A stretch of DNA of 64,000 nucleotides from Madurella fahalii (lineage: Eukaryota > Ascomycota > Sordariomycetes > Sordariales), in contig CM056877.1 in NCBI GenBank assembly GCA_029876055.1, positions 3,906,001 to 3,970,000 on the forward strand. The letters are read 5' to 3'. The translations under genes were made by a program, and so were the position numbers. The notes beneath the pieces were generated by a model. The model had not been told where the DNA came from. It was given only the letters and a program-made list of their open reading frames with translations, and did not search any database. Positions 11,001-22,462 of the stretch are shown in pieces. Position 1 is the first letter of the stretch; each line of letters opens with the position of its first letter.

Positions 11001-12699
11001 GGCTGCAGGAACCAATATCATCTCGCTGATGCTGTTCGTCTATCCCCAAGGCATTTCTTTCGACTTTGCAACTCTCTTGGCCTGTTTCGACGGCGCTGCC
11101 ATTCCTTCGTCTGATCTTGTTTTCGCTCTTGGCTGGTTTGTTGTACGGTCCAACCGTTTTTGTGACTTCCCGAGAAGTTTTGCCTTCGTCCAAATTCACT
11201 CTCGTTCAGCTTTGCCTTGCCTGCCTGCCCGCAGCGGGTCTTGACGACATCGTTGCGTCCTCCTTCGCTCATCCATTATTCCTTCATTTCTTGCCGATTT
11301 CCACGCTCCGCTCCTGCGGGTGATCCGATCCATTGCACCGGGCCTGCTGCGTCTACAAACGGCGGACAGATCACCGACCAACCGACCAACCGACCAACCG
11401 ACAAACCGACAAACCGATCATCGACCAGTAGGCGGCGGGGCTGCTCCCCCGCAACTCCCTGCACACCCGTTACCTGCGTCCTGCGAACGCCTGCGGGTGC
11501 TTGCTTGATTTCCTCTTGATCTTCGGTTTTCAGACATCGTCGCTGTTGGTTCTGCTGTGAGTCCGGCGCAAGAACCTCTTTTGCCCGCAAATCTGAAACG
11601 GCAACCATCCGCGCACCCCCGTCTCGTCGTACGTGCTCAATTTCATCCCTCCCCCCTGCCAACCCCCGTTCCCCATTACCAAGTCTGTGGTGTGCCCGCC
11701 CCGAGACCGCATGCTGCGACCTATCCGGTCGTCGTGTGTCTGCTCTCTGTATTTTCTTTTCTTTCCCCCTCCTATCCTAACCGCGGTGCGGTCGAACAGG
11801 TGGCAATCGTCCCGTCAACCCAGGTGGCAAACAGGTGATTCTGTTTGTTTGTTATCCACTGTCTATGCCCGGCAGCAATTAGGCAGGACAGTCGGCGACG
11901 GCGTATGCAACGGCAAGGGGTGTCCGCCGAGCCGTCGAAACGCAAAATGTACGTGATGCCACCTTCAAGCCAGCCCCTTCTCTGCCCCGGCTGTTTAGGG
12001 GTTCCTCTCTTAGCCCCGGTCGCGGGTGAAGCCACCCTTCCGCCCATAGCCCTAGCCCGCGCTCCTCGGCCCATCCCTATCAGGCAAATCTGGCAAATGG
12101 GGCTTCTGGAATATGTTGCACGGACAACTTCTCTGCCGTCCCTCTCTTTCTCCTGTTGACACTCTTCTGTTCGCAAGGCCTGCCGGCTGACCATTTGTCT
12201 TCCCGAGGATAGACGTGCCTCGTCCTTCTGGCTTCGCGCGGTCGAAGGCCACTGCTCTGCCGAGTTCATTCCTTTCATGTTTGCCCCGACCCAGGTTGTG
12301 CTGCGTTACACACTGGGCCATCCCCTTCTCCTTCTGCATTGGTATAGATTGCATCCGTTCGTTGTTTGTTGCCGATAGGTACGCCTCTGGTCCACGATTT
12401 TCAATTCGATTTGGGTTCCCGTTGTTTACGCCCTGCCCCTCCTTCGTCGCCAACTTTTAGAAGCCAGAGGCTTGATATTGCCGTCGACTCCCGCGGCGGA
12501 CCGAGTTCACCGTTCGTGACTCTCGTACCGCGCCCTTGCTGGGAACGATCCAACCCGCCATTTGCGACCCAGACAGACTCAGCCTATGCCATTCGGATTG
12601 GGGACAGAAGCTGGGAGGACATTTGAGACTCTGGCAAGGCAAGGGAGAGGTAGTGAAAGGTGATCTTGGATGTGCTGTTGGGTGAGGGGGCTCAACTAA
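8094..12699. other. 4.6 kb gap, probably a long promoter and leader of the EGF-domain gene
   Basis: This is the largest gene-free interval. No frame carries a recognisable protein and no tRNA-like arms were seen. It contains a CTG triplet run at about 8278-8292, an A-rich block at about 8966-8993 and an 8-bp tandem repeat at 11373-11420. From about 11050 to 12600 it is strongly C/T-biased, like fungal 5' leaders. Either a long multi-intron leader or an unannotated non-coding transcript would fit. Confidence 0.4.
11373..11420. repeat. Tandem repeat, six 8-bp units
   Basis: Six consecutive 8-bp units occur: three ACCGACCA, two ACCGACAA and one ACCGATCA. They lie in the C/T-rich stretch 1.3 kb upstream of the EGF-domain gene and have no coding context. 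Confidence 0.9.
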
Positions 12700-15446
12700 A
12701 TGAATCCTCAAGATGGGAGAGATATGGATCGACCGCCGCCACCGGGATCCGTTAGGAAGGCGAGGGAGCGTGCTGCGGCTGGTCTACCGAGGGAAGGGGC
12801 CTCGCCGCCGAGGGGACGGGTGGACGAGGAGCTACAAGCCGCTCGACCTTCGGCATCCCGTCAGCCGTCGCTGGGACCGACTGCTGGACAATCACGAACT
12901 CAACGACCACAGGCCCCGTTCACCCTGCAGACAAGGGATGGACAGATCGGCGTGGCCATCTCTAGGCCGACGCAAGTTCCGCAGTGGCCGTTGCAAGGAC
13001 CTATCATAGCCCCTACCCAAGCCGACGGGGAGCCATACCAACCGCCACCAGGAAAGTCGCAGCCACCTCCAAGACCACCGCGCCCGAGTAGGGTGCCGTC
13101 AATACTAGATGCCTCCAAGGTGCAAGATCCCACGCCAAGCTTTCAATACCGACCGCGATCCGGTAGGGAATCTTCCAACCAGGACTTGCTAGCAGTGCCA
13201 GAGACACCCTCAACCCAGTCACGGCCGTCGACCCTCTCGTCTGTTGGGACGATCCCCGACTTCCCGCTTCCGGTTCAGATGCCACCGGGACCCCCCCGAA
13301 GAAGCGTCAACCTTGGCCCGCCTCCTTCCGCTCGGCGTGGCGCTTCATCCTTTTATTCAAATGCCTCTTACGTCTCCCCGATCCCCGAAGAAAGCCCGCG
13401 TTCGCGATCTCATGCGTCGTTCGCATCGAGTGCAGCCATGCCTGAGCGATGGGGAACGCCGTCGCCGGGACCAAGCCCTGATTATCCAGAACCTGTTTTT
13501 GCCGAAGCCATCGCCGAGGAGACTGGAATGCCCGGGTACGGGGATGACGATGCGGAAGAAAGCCGGCTTGTGAGAAGCGCAAGTATAGGAAAGAGAGCGA
13601 AGCCGACGCTCGTGAGTGCAACGGCTGCGCGGGGATCGGATGGAGCGGATCGTGGTCAGCGACCGGGACCACACCCCATTCAAACTGGCCCTTTCAAAGA
13701 TGGGACGGGGTACATAGAGAACTCGAGCTCGTCAAGCACGATCCCGACATCGTTAAGGCTGCCCATCGGCGCCGCGGTTACGGCGGACAATATGCTCAGC
13801 GCCTATTCCTCTGCAAGTGCAGACGACCCGTCAAGTCCATCGCAGCGAGCCACTCCCTCGCCGAATCCAGCTACTGCCGGCCGTGCGTACAGTCGGCTGT
13901 CAGCGATACGCAGACCCCCGCGCCTAGATATTGACGCCGTACGGAAGGCCGAGTCGAGGGGGAGCTTGACAAGCTTGCCTGATCTGATTCGGCGCGCAAC
14001 GAGACTGGCCGCCAGCTTGGAGAAAGGACGGAGACCGGCTAGCCGGTTTGATGATCTAGACGATTTCTCCGGGCTAGATGACTATGGAGGTGAGAAATTG
14101 TTTTCTTTAGGTGTTCTATCTGTTAGGGCTATCGCTAACTTTGCTATGAAGTGGATGGCGAGAAGCATCGGTCCGGCCTCTCGGACATGCTGGCTGCTTT
14201 CCCTCCTCCGGCCCACCCAGCAGCGACTCAAAGCCGCCGCAGCATACGCGACAGCATACGTGAGCAGGTCCAGTCGTGGCCTCTGCCTATTAATTTTAAT
14301 CGCACCCTCAACACCTCGCAAGAGGCCGTCCCAACCAGCGACTCCCAGCGGTCAGGCCAAAAGCGCAGACGCAGGTGCTGCGGCCTTCCGCTCTGGGGCT
14401 TCATCATCGTCTTGATCGTGGTTTTGATCCTAATAGCTGCGGCTGTGGTAATTCCAGTGGAATTCTTTGTGATCCGCCCGCAGAACGCGGAGCGCGAAGC
14501 GCAAGAAGCGTTGCAGCAATGCCGGCAGCGCCTGACATGTGCAAACGGTGGCACCAATGTTGTCAATGGGGGGGTATGTTCCTGTGTCTGCCCAAGTGGG
14601 TTTACCGGCTTTGACTGCACGGTGGTTGACGATACGGGCTGCACAACCCTCACCCTTACTGGGGCCAACAATGTCAACAACGTCACAGTCGGTGACGCCA
14701 TCCCACGGCTCATTCAGCAAGCCCAGAGTAACTTCTCAATCCCCCTCTCCGGCAGTGAGGTACTCGCAAAGCTCGACGAGGGCAACTTGAGCTGCTCGGC
14801 TGAGAATGCTCTCGTCACCTTTGACGGGCGCTCAACCCGCCAAGATGCGCCCTTCGCTCGAGTTGCGGGTCAAGTGGGAGTCAACGCTGCCGTGGTCAAT
14901 GGTATACTCTTTACGACAGTTACCGTTATGGTTGGGCAGTTCACGACGGTCACGTTGGGCAACCCTTTCGCGGCGGCATCAGCACCAGGAGACGGCAGTG
15001 GTCAGTCGGGCCTAGGAACGACTTTCAGGACCATCATTACGGCGCCGGGCACCACGGGATTTGCTACCACGATCTCCGTGGGCAGATTGACACCTACACC
15101 GACGGCCACTAGCACGGTGACGACCACCATGTCCATGACGTCGGGCGCGCCGCTTCCGTCGGCCACATTCACGGTAGACGAAACGGTCCTTGACTTTGCG
15201 CGGGTGGCGGTTTTGTTTATCCTCCAGGAGGACAGCCTTGCCGAGGCCGAGGCGGCGCAAGTTACTCTGCAGAGATTCTTTAGTTCCGCAAACGCTGGCC
15301 TCAACCCATCCAGCGGCGGAGTCAGCGTGGAGGCAGCGCGGAACGTCACAGTCGGAAATGGGAAGTCGGTCGATCTTGTTGACTTCGTTGTTGACGTCGG
15401 TGGTCCTGCCGGCAGAGTTGGCGGGACATCTTCGGCGGATGTATGA
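12700..15446 (+). CDS. Large single-pass membrane protein with EGF-like domain
   Basis: Two exons (12700-14089 and 14152-15446) encode 894 aa. Residues 1 to about 530 are proline/serine-rich and disordered. A polybasic KRRRR stretch precedes one hydrophobic helix at about 543-570 (WGFIIVLIVVLILIAAAVVI). Next comes an EGF-like module at about 593-619 ending CVCPSGFTGFDC, which fits CxCPxGFxGxxC. The rest, about 275 aa, is Thr/Ser/Val-rich with several NxS/T sites and looks secreted. Positive charges before the helix suggest a type II orientation, with the N-terminus in the cytosol and the EGF module outside; this is inference. Similar proteins are conserved and mostly uncharacterised in filamentous ascomycetes. 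The intron (GTGAGA...GAAG) restores V-D-G-E-K. The start is the first in-frame ATG. Confidence 0.85.
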
Positions 15447-16892
15447 GGATAGGTGGGATCCCGGGCTTGGACTAGACGATGACGGCCCACATCCGGTTCG
15501 ACCCGACAAAGGCGGCAACGGGACGGTGGCACGGCGGAATTGCGGAAATGGAGATGAGTTTTGGCGGGATTCACCATGAGGCCTGGGCCTTGGGTGTGAC
15601 TTGCCATTGAGCGGATGGGGAGGTAATACCCGGGCGAGAGAGAGCCCATTGTTTTGGAAACTGGAGGAATATTCGCATATGGGAGGCGATTCTTTTCTTG
15701 CTACAATTCTTCTATTGTACGATACAAGTTGCCCGAGCTCGAGAAGCCGGGGTGTTCATTTTTGGAATCTTGACGGGGTTACCCCCGTACCGGCCGGGGA
15801 CCGGCGGGTCTGTGTCAAGAGAGTTGGCCTCGACGTCGGAATGGTCGGGACCTGATATGTAAATAAACTTCCCCGACCGAAAATTGAGACGTAATGGAGT
15901 AATCCTGTACATTCCGTCCACCTTCTTTGGGGTTTTTTGTGCTTGGTCAACCGATCTCTCTGGTTTCGTGGATGCAAATTCAACTCGGGAGGCCGAACAA
16001 GGCCAAAACAAGGTATAATCACAGTGCAGTGCCGCTGAGAAAGAGAAGCAGGCTTATATAAGTTACTGCGATTACGGGACTAGTTACTTATATGTCACCG
16101 GTTACGCGTCCAAAAACCGACGGGCTAGAAATCGCGAGATGGTACAGTAATAGAGTAGCATAGCGGGATCGGTTCCTCGGTGCATGTGTCTCGGACGCAT
16201 GAGCAGCTTGTGCCCGGCTCCAAGGCCGGATCCTTGCCGGACCCTGGGCGTGGCCGGGCGATGGAAACGCTCGGTTACAGATGCGGGGTTGTTGGCTTGT
16301 TTTGGACCTTGGAAATGGCGCATCTGCATTGAGGACAGAGGACACGAACTTGTTTGGAGAAATGGCCGTTGAGATGAGGTTAGCGGCCGTCAATGGGGGC
16401 ATGGAAAACATCGCTTCAAGGGCGAATGGGGAGGGCCGTCGCGCTGTGGGCCGTCGCGCAGTTGAAACTTGTTGAATGTTTGAAGCAGGCGATTTGGGAA
16501 ACGGCCCCATGCTCGTTGCCGCCCGGTGCTCTGGCCAAGTGGGGCATCCGTGTCTGCCTCAGGCCGCTATTACGTAGTCTGGCGCCGGAATCAGAAGCGC
16601 CCTGGGCTATCTTGGCGTACCCTGTTGTGCTGCTGACGCCACCCCAGGTCCCAGGCCTGCGTGCGTTTTGGGCTCCGGCAGGCCCGGGTCTCCGACGATA
16701 CATGGACAAAAGGCCACACCCACCCCCATTCGACCATTTCACTGCTCTGACCTTGCACCAACGAGAACGGCGCAAACTCGATTGTTTACTCTCCTTCCAT
16801 CTAGAAAAGACGACAACGCTCAACCTATCTAGCGCATTTGACGACATTAAACATTCCCTCCGCCGACAACCCCTCGATTGATCGTCGACATC
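15447..16892. other. Intergenic 1.4 kb
   Basis: The stretch lies between two plus-strand genes. Nothing protein-like is found on either strand. The last 150 bp before 16893 are C/A-rich, as expected for a leader and promoter. Confidence 0.45.
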
Positions 16893-18098
16893 ATGTTGTT
16901 ACAACCCCTCACCGTGGCGGGCCTCTTGGCCCTCCCGGCCACGCAGGCATTTCTTCTCCCTCCCGAAGTCAGCGACGCGGACACCCGGATCGCCCATGAT
17001 CTCGCGGTTGTCGGCCCTCAGATCACCGAGATCCATGTGCTCGACGTCGAATGCCCCGGCTGCCCGATCCTGGTGAAGGGCAAGCACGGCCACAACATTC
17101 AGGCCCCAACGGACCGGGCGAACCATCTCGAGCTCACCTTTACCATCGACCACCAGCCCGCATTCGACCGCCTCCTCGTCAACGGCATGGAGATTTATCC
17201 CTCGAGCAATCCGCTGCGCGCCCTGAGCGAGGTCCTCTCGGCGCCGCAAATCCTAGACGCGGAGGACGGGACCCATCACGACGGCAGGAAGCACAAGCGT
17301 CCGCATCACGGTAAGCTCCTGCCGCAGCGGCTCGGCTACGGCTTGAACGTGGCTGGCAAGAAGGACGCGAACGGCGAGTTCATGCTCGTCGACGTCGACC
17401 TGCAGATCCTCGAAGTCGGCACCACCTTCATCGACGGCATCCCCAACGTCAACGTAAAGCTCGTCAAGGACAAGGCCGGCCGCCTGGTCATCTCGCGTAT
17501 CGGGACGACTGAGCCGGAGAGGCTGCTGGAGGCTGCCGAGGGCGGACCGGAGGAATGCAAGACGATGCTGTGCACGTTGATGGCCATTGCCAAGGGCACT
17601 AAGGAAAAACTCGGCAAGCTGAAGCCGTTCGGAAAGTGCCACGGCGGACACGCGAAGGGCGGCATGCGGCCCGCTGGTGGACACCCTCATCCCAATCCTC
17701 TCCACGGTGGTGGCGCCCACTGGCGCGAACGTTACGGGAAGCACAGCTGGGGCCAGCTGTTCAAGAACATCGCCTCGCATATCATCCTCCCGGTGCTCAT
17801 TGGCATCGTTGCGGGCGTGAGCATTAGCCTGTAAGTTACCTCCCTTTTTTTTCTTCCTTTTCTTTTGCATTCTGTTCCCGCTTCTCGGTGCTAACAAAGC
17901 AACAGGGTTGGCATGGCCGTTGGCACCGTGCTTGTTTCCCTCTGGCGCATGTCCCGCCGCCGCCGCAGCCATCGCCGGTCGCGCAGAGCCTCCCGGAAGG
18001 AGGCCGCAGTTGCCGAGGAAAAGGCGGTCTTGATCGAGGATCAGGACCCACCCCCGTCGTACGACGAGGAAGAGACTGCGAAGCCCGCAGAGATCTAA
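16893..18098 (+). CDS. Secreted/membrane protein resembling the fungal DUF7728 family
   Basis: Two exons (16893-17830 and 17906-18098) give 376 aa. The start is the ATG that opens a signal peptide, MLLQPLTVAGLLALPATQA; the frame upstream has only a TTG. A lumenal domain follows with a CPGCP motif near residue 51 and DRLLVNGMEIYP near 100, matching what I recall of fungal DUF7728 proteins. Next are a His/Gly-rich linker, a transmembrane helix spanning the exon junction (IILPVLIGIVAGVSI continuing VGMAVGTVLVSLW), an Arg-rich stop-transfer segment and a cytosolic tail ending with PPPSYDEEE. The PPxY motif is a classical ligand for WW domains of Rsp5/Nedd4 ubiquitin ligases. Molecular function is unknown. 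Confidence 0.8.
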
Positions 18099-19033
18099 GT
18101 AGTTGATCGAGGACTTGTGAGAAAGGAAAATGTATGAGTATGCAAAAGGCACGGCATGGTTTAGATTGACACACAGTAGCAGGGGCAGGCGTTTTAGGGC
18201 AAGGGGCAATGTGCTTTGGACTTTGGTGGTTGGGCGGAGATATCTGTGATGCATTGTGGCTCTGATTCATGTCGCTCCTTTTTCTCGGGCTATCTTGGGA
18301 TGGTTTTGCGCCTGGGCTCATATTTTCCTTATTTTCCTTTGTTGCTTAGGAAGGCGAAATACCCAAAACACCCACATTCCTTTAGCGTTGAATGCTCGAA
18401 GAATCGTGATATCATTTCCGTAAGCTGGAAAAGTGAGTAAGGTAATAAGTTAAGTACTTCGACGCACATCTTGCGCCATGGGTCAACACTCGACCTCTAC
18501 AAGGGAGGGGGCATTCCATGTCATAGGACAATTTCTGGACTCAACTCGTTTATACGAGCAAGTAACATCTGCAGAAAGCCCTATGAATCCTAGGTGAGGT
18601 TACTCAAATGGAAGATGCACGATAAGCACGACGGGTGATCGGCTGCGTCTGTGATCAGCCTTGCATGCCGTGGAGACGCGCCCAGCAACGGGCTCTGGCA
18701 GACGAGAAGGTGGACTGTGTGGGGAACCACCCGAGAGCAAGGAGCCCAAAGAGGTGCTCCCGTCACTGCTGGAGCTTGGGTTTGCACAACGGCTCGCTTC
18801 GCCGTGCGGCCGGCCGCCGAATGGGCCGCATTGATAGCGAACCACTGCTTATCACTGCCCCACTAAAAATCTCCCCGCCTTTGGAAGAGAAGCGGCAGAA
18901 AAAAAAAAAAAAAAAAATCCAGACTGTGCCCAGCATCTCGTCCAACGGTCGGAAAGAATTGACTGGGTCAGCTGAAGCAGCATCGTATTAATATCACAGT
19001 ATTATATTTTGTTCTAGAGGATCTGCAGAAACC
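18099..19033. other. Intergenic region before NOP6
   Basis: This holds the 3' flank of the DUF7728-like gene and the NOP6 promoter. An A-run of about 18 bases lies at 18899-18917. Nothing coding was seen. Confidence 0.45.
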
Positions 19034-20268
19034 ATGGCCAAGTCGTCCAAAAAGAGACAACGCACCTCGGAGGAGGATGCTGCCGACAACCACGATACGA
19101 CGCCCATTCTGAAGAAGAGCAAGCTCGATAGCGCCGGCAAGGCCGAAGTCACCAAGAAGAGCTCCAAGGCCAAGGAGCCCAGGTCCGAACCTGTCGTGAC
19201 CGAGGAGGCTTCCAATCCCAAGAAAGAGAAGAAGGAGAAAATGGAAAAGAAAGAAAAGAAAGACAAGAAGAAGAGCAAGAAGAACGAGGACAGTGAGCCA
19301 ACGACGGCCGAGCAACAGCTAGACGACGACAACGACGCTACCGCAGAACCCACAACCGCTGCGAGCGAAGGTACGACAAAACCGCAGGACTCTTCCGAGA
19401 CCAACGGCATCAGCAGCAAGAGCCAAGACGACGGCGACCAAAAACAAGACCAAAAAAGCAGCAAGAAGAAGAAGAAGAAGAACAAGAACAAGAAGAACCC
19501 CTCCAATCCCGACAACCCGCAGTCCGAGGAGCAGGACGATACCAACACCACCAATAACAACAACAACGACAACGGCAACGACAACACCAGCACCGCCGCC
19601 GCAGCCCAGGAGTCCACGAACAGCAAAGCAGCGCGGTTCATAGTCTTCGTGGGCAACCTACCATTCACAGCGACGGCGGCGGCGGTGCAAGCGCACTTCG
19701 CGTCGCTGTCGCCGACGTCGGTGCGGCTGCTCACGAGCCGCGAGGACCCGGGCCGGTCGCGCGGGGTGGCGTTCGTCGAGTTCGGGCGCTACGACCACAT
19801 GAAGACGTGCCTGGAGAAGTTCCACCACACCGAGTTCGACGACGGCGTCTCCCCGCCGCGGCGCATCAACGTCGAGTTAACGTACGTCGCAATCCCCAAA
19901 CCCCCCCCCCCCCCCTCTCTCCCCAAGCTTGGTTCTTTACCATCATTTTCCCGTTTCTCTATTTTATTTTATTTTATTTTTATTTTATTTCCCCCCCTTT
20001 TTTTTTCTTGGGAGAGTGAGGATCGAACTGAACTGACATGATCATGATACGTATAACCAGTGCCGGCGGCGGAGGCAAGACGGCGCACCGGCGCGACAAG
20101 ATCAAGGAGAAGAACGCCAAGCTCAACGAGGAGCGGGCTCAGCGGATCAAGAAGGAGGAAGCGGCCAAGGCCGGCAAAGCCGGCAAGGAGGGCAAGACGC
20201 AGGAGGAGCGTGACGAAGAGGCCATCCACCCGAGTCGTCGGGCAAGGGTTCCGTATGGCAAGAAATGA
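19034..20268 (+). CDS. NOP6: NOP6-like nucleolar RRM protein
   Basis: Two exons (19034-19881 and 20061-20268) encode 351 aa. Residues 1-200 are a charged Lys/Glu then Asn-rich low-complexity region with several nuclear/nucleolar-type basic clusters. An RRM spans about 201-282, with RNP2 IVFVGNL and RNP1 RGVAFVEF, then INVELT. After the intron the protein continues AGGGGKTAHRRDKIKEKNAK into a basic coiled-coil tail. This order matches Nop6, a ribosome-biogenesis factor of the 90S particle that binds the 5' ETS. It is longer than the yeast protein (225 aa) because of the N-terminal tail. The intron is long for this window (179 nt) and contains a poly-C tract and ATTTT repeats. Confidence 0.88.
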
Positions 20269-21087
20269 ATAGGAGGGGCCATGTTATGATGATAAAGATA
20301 CCCCGCTTCGCGGTAGGATATCCGTGTTCTTGTTTTTCTTTTCTCCTGAGTAACCCGTTGTCGCAATGCAAGCTTGATATAAAAAGGTAGGCAAGGGAGA
20401 GGTCATGTGCAAAATGAAGCATCTTTCGCATTGCAACCATGTAATCGTCATATCCACCATCACCACCACCTACTCCTCCTCCACCTCCTCACGGCTCTTG
20501 TCCCTGTTGCCCGGGGGGGTTTACTCCAAGTTAGCTACAGGGTTGGAAACAGAGAAGACAAGAAAAAAACAAAAAACAAAAAATGGCCGGAAAAGAATCC
20601 CTCCCATGTTTGACGATGCAGACTTGCCACCTTGCAGCGTAGAAATATGTAGTAGCGGTGTGATAGGTGGTATCAGACCATTGCAGCGAAGAAGGATTAG
20701 CGTCTACGGCTGGCCCAACAGTTCCCGGAAAAGCCCGAAGAGCGCAGAAAATCAGAGGCATGCGCAGGCGATAAAAGAGAGTGAGACCGCTTTGCGCATG
20801 TCGATGCCATGTCTTCTTCCAGCCACTCGCAATAACGAGAACGGCATCGTTCTTGTCGATCGCAAACTAGCTCGTGTCTCCGCGTAAGGGCTGCCGCCTT
20901 CGTGTCGTCTACTACGAAGAAGCACACCAGTTCCGAGCCCGAGATCCAAGAAAAGCTTCGGACAGGGGCGCGCGCTAGTGTGCAAACAGAGATCTGTCCG
21001 TTGGGTATAGATGATTTTGGCATTACGGGGGTGTAGGTCATTCGTCGTTCGTACCCATTGGTCGGAAGCGCCGTGAGCTTGGGGAGA
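20269..21087. other. Convergent intergenic region NOP6 / Rac1
   Basis: This 819 bp stretch holds the two 3' ends. A CA/CTC-rich microsatellite-like patch lies near 20455-20490 and A-rich runs near 20562-20582. No coding evidence was found. Confidence 0.45.
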
Positions 21088-22063
21088 TTACAGAAGCGTG
21101 CACTTGGGCGACTTCTTCTTAGCTGGGGCCGTCCTTTTGGGCTCCAGGACAGCTCTGCGGTACCCGTTAGCTTTCAGACAGTTTCTTGTGCAACAAAGAC
21201 GGATCATCTCTCACTTGATAGCATAGTCGAAAACGGCCTTCAGGCCCAGCTGTGTCAGCGCAGAGCACTCAGTATATCTGTATGCGTCGATCTCTTCCGC
21301 GCACGCCTGTCCTTGCTTGTACGAGATTGGCGCCATCCTCTGCTCAGCCAGCTTGGCAATTGTCTCTGGGTCTTCCCGCTTATCGAGCTTCGTACCGACT
21401 AGAACGATCGGGACATTGGGTGCATGGTGGCTGATTTCTGGGTACCACTGCGCGTCATCATCAGCTTCTGTGCACACCGTCATTGCATCTCGTGTGGTGT
21501 CGACTGACCTTGGCCTTGACGTTGTCGAACGACGGCGGGCTGATGAGGGAAAAGCAGATGAGGAAGACGTCGGTCTGCGGGTACGAAAGTGGCCGCAGCC
21601 TGTCATAGTCTTCTTGTCCGGCAGTATCCCACAACCCCAAGCTTATGGGCTTGCCATCGACCGTTACGCTCGCAGAGTAGTTATCGAAGCTAGCACACAT
21701 CTGTTAGGACCGCTTCGAAGACATTTGTCTGGATCTTCGGGATAAAGCGAGAAATCCACCTACACTGTGGGGATGTATTCGCCGGGGAAAGCATTCGTTG
21801 TGTACGAGATGAGCAAGCATGTCTACACCTCATCCGTCAGCACGCGGCGTCTTCCTGTAAAGGTAGCGCCTGGGACTTCTTCCTTACCTTGCCTACAGCA
21901 CCATCGCCTGTGACGACGCACTATTCGGACGAAACGGATGGTCAGCCTGAGATCTCGTGTTTGCTGCATTTTGTTGGTGGCGGGGAAATGGGGGCTTTGG
22001 TTGGTGATCGTCTGGAGTCAAGTTACGAACCTTGATCGATTGGACCGCTCCCGGAGCAGCCAT
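21088..22063 (-). CDS. rac1: Rho-family GTPase Rac1
   Basis: Six exons (22063-22031, 21920-21888, 21822-21764, 21689-21509, 21447-21215, 21154-21088) encode 201 aa. G1 is GDGAVGKT, switch I EYIPTVFDNY, G3 [18 protein letters not shown]4 GTKLD, G5 CSALTQ, and the CAAX box is CTLL after a Lys-rich tail. The segment [20 protein letters not shown] with [10 protein letters not shown] is Rac rather than Cdc42. The first two coding exons are each exactly 33 nt. The intron-3 acceptor used is the distal CTAG at 21690; an upstream acceptor would add 11 nt and shift frame. Rac acts with PAK kinases and NADPH oxidase in polarised growth of filamentous fungi (family knowledge). Confidence 0.93.
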
Positions 22064-22424
22064 TGTTTCTGGGATTTCTGCGAAGCAAGAATAGAAACTC
22101 GCAGAGAACCTCTCGAAACTAGCAGCCGAATGGCGATGCAGTCGGTGCTATCGGTCGATGTCGGGAGGTGGGAAGAGACAGGAGCAGGGTTGCAGGGTTG
22201 TTGGGAGCAAGCGGAGCAAAAGCGCGGGAGAATCACCCTGCAAAAGTTGGCCCACACAGACTAGGTGCGGTTCGGTGGACTGTGAGATGAGCCGTAAACG
22301 GGCGATTCGAAGCTCGGGATGGGAGAGCGCGAGTAAAGCTGGGCGGGAAAGGTTAGAAAAGGCTTTTGACACGGACCGGAACGTTTGCGTGCCGGGGGCA
22401 AGGCAGTGCAGTGTGCGTGTGTGT

Positions 22425-22462
<38 letters not shown>

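Noticed and set aside
17253..18254. Minus-strand 333-codon frame
   Set aside because: It is antisense to the DUF7728-like gene and spans its intron; no domain or signal.
22420..22461. Possible CRISPR-like or satellite array
   Set aside because: It is a simple GT microsatellite without spacers; fungal nuclear DNA has no CRISPR arrays.
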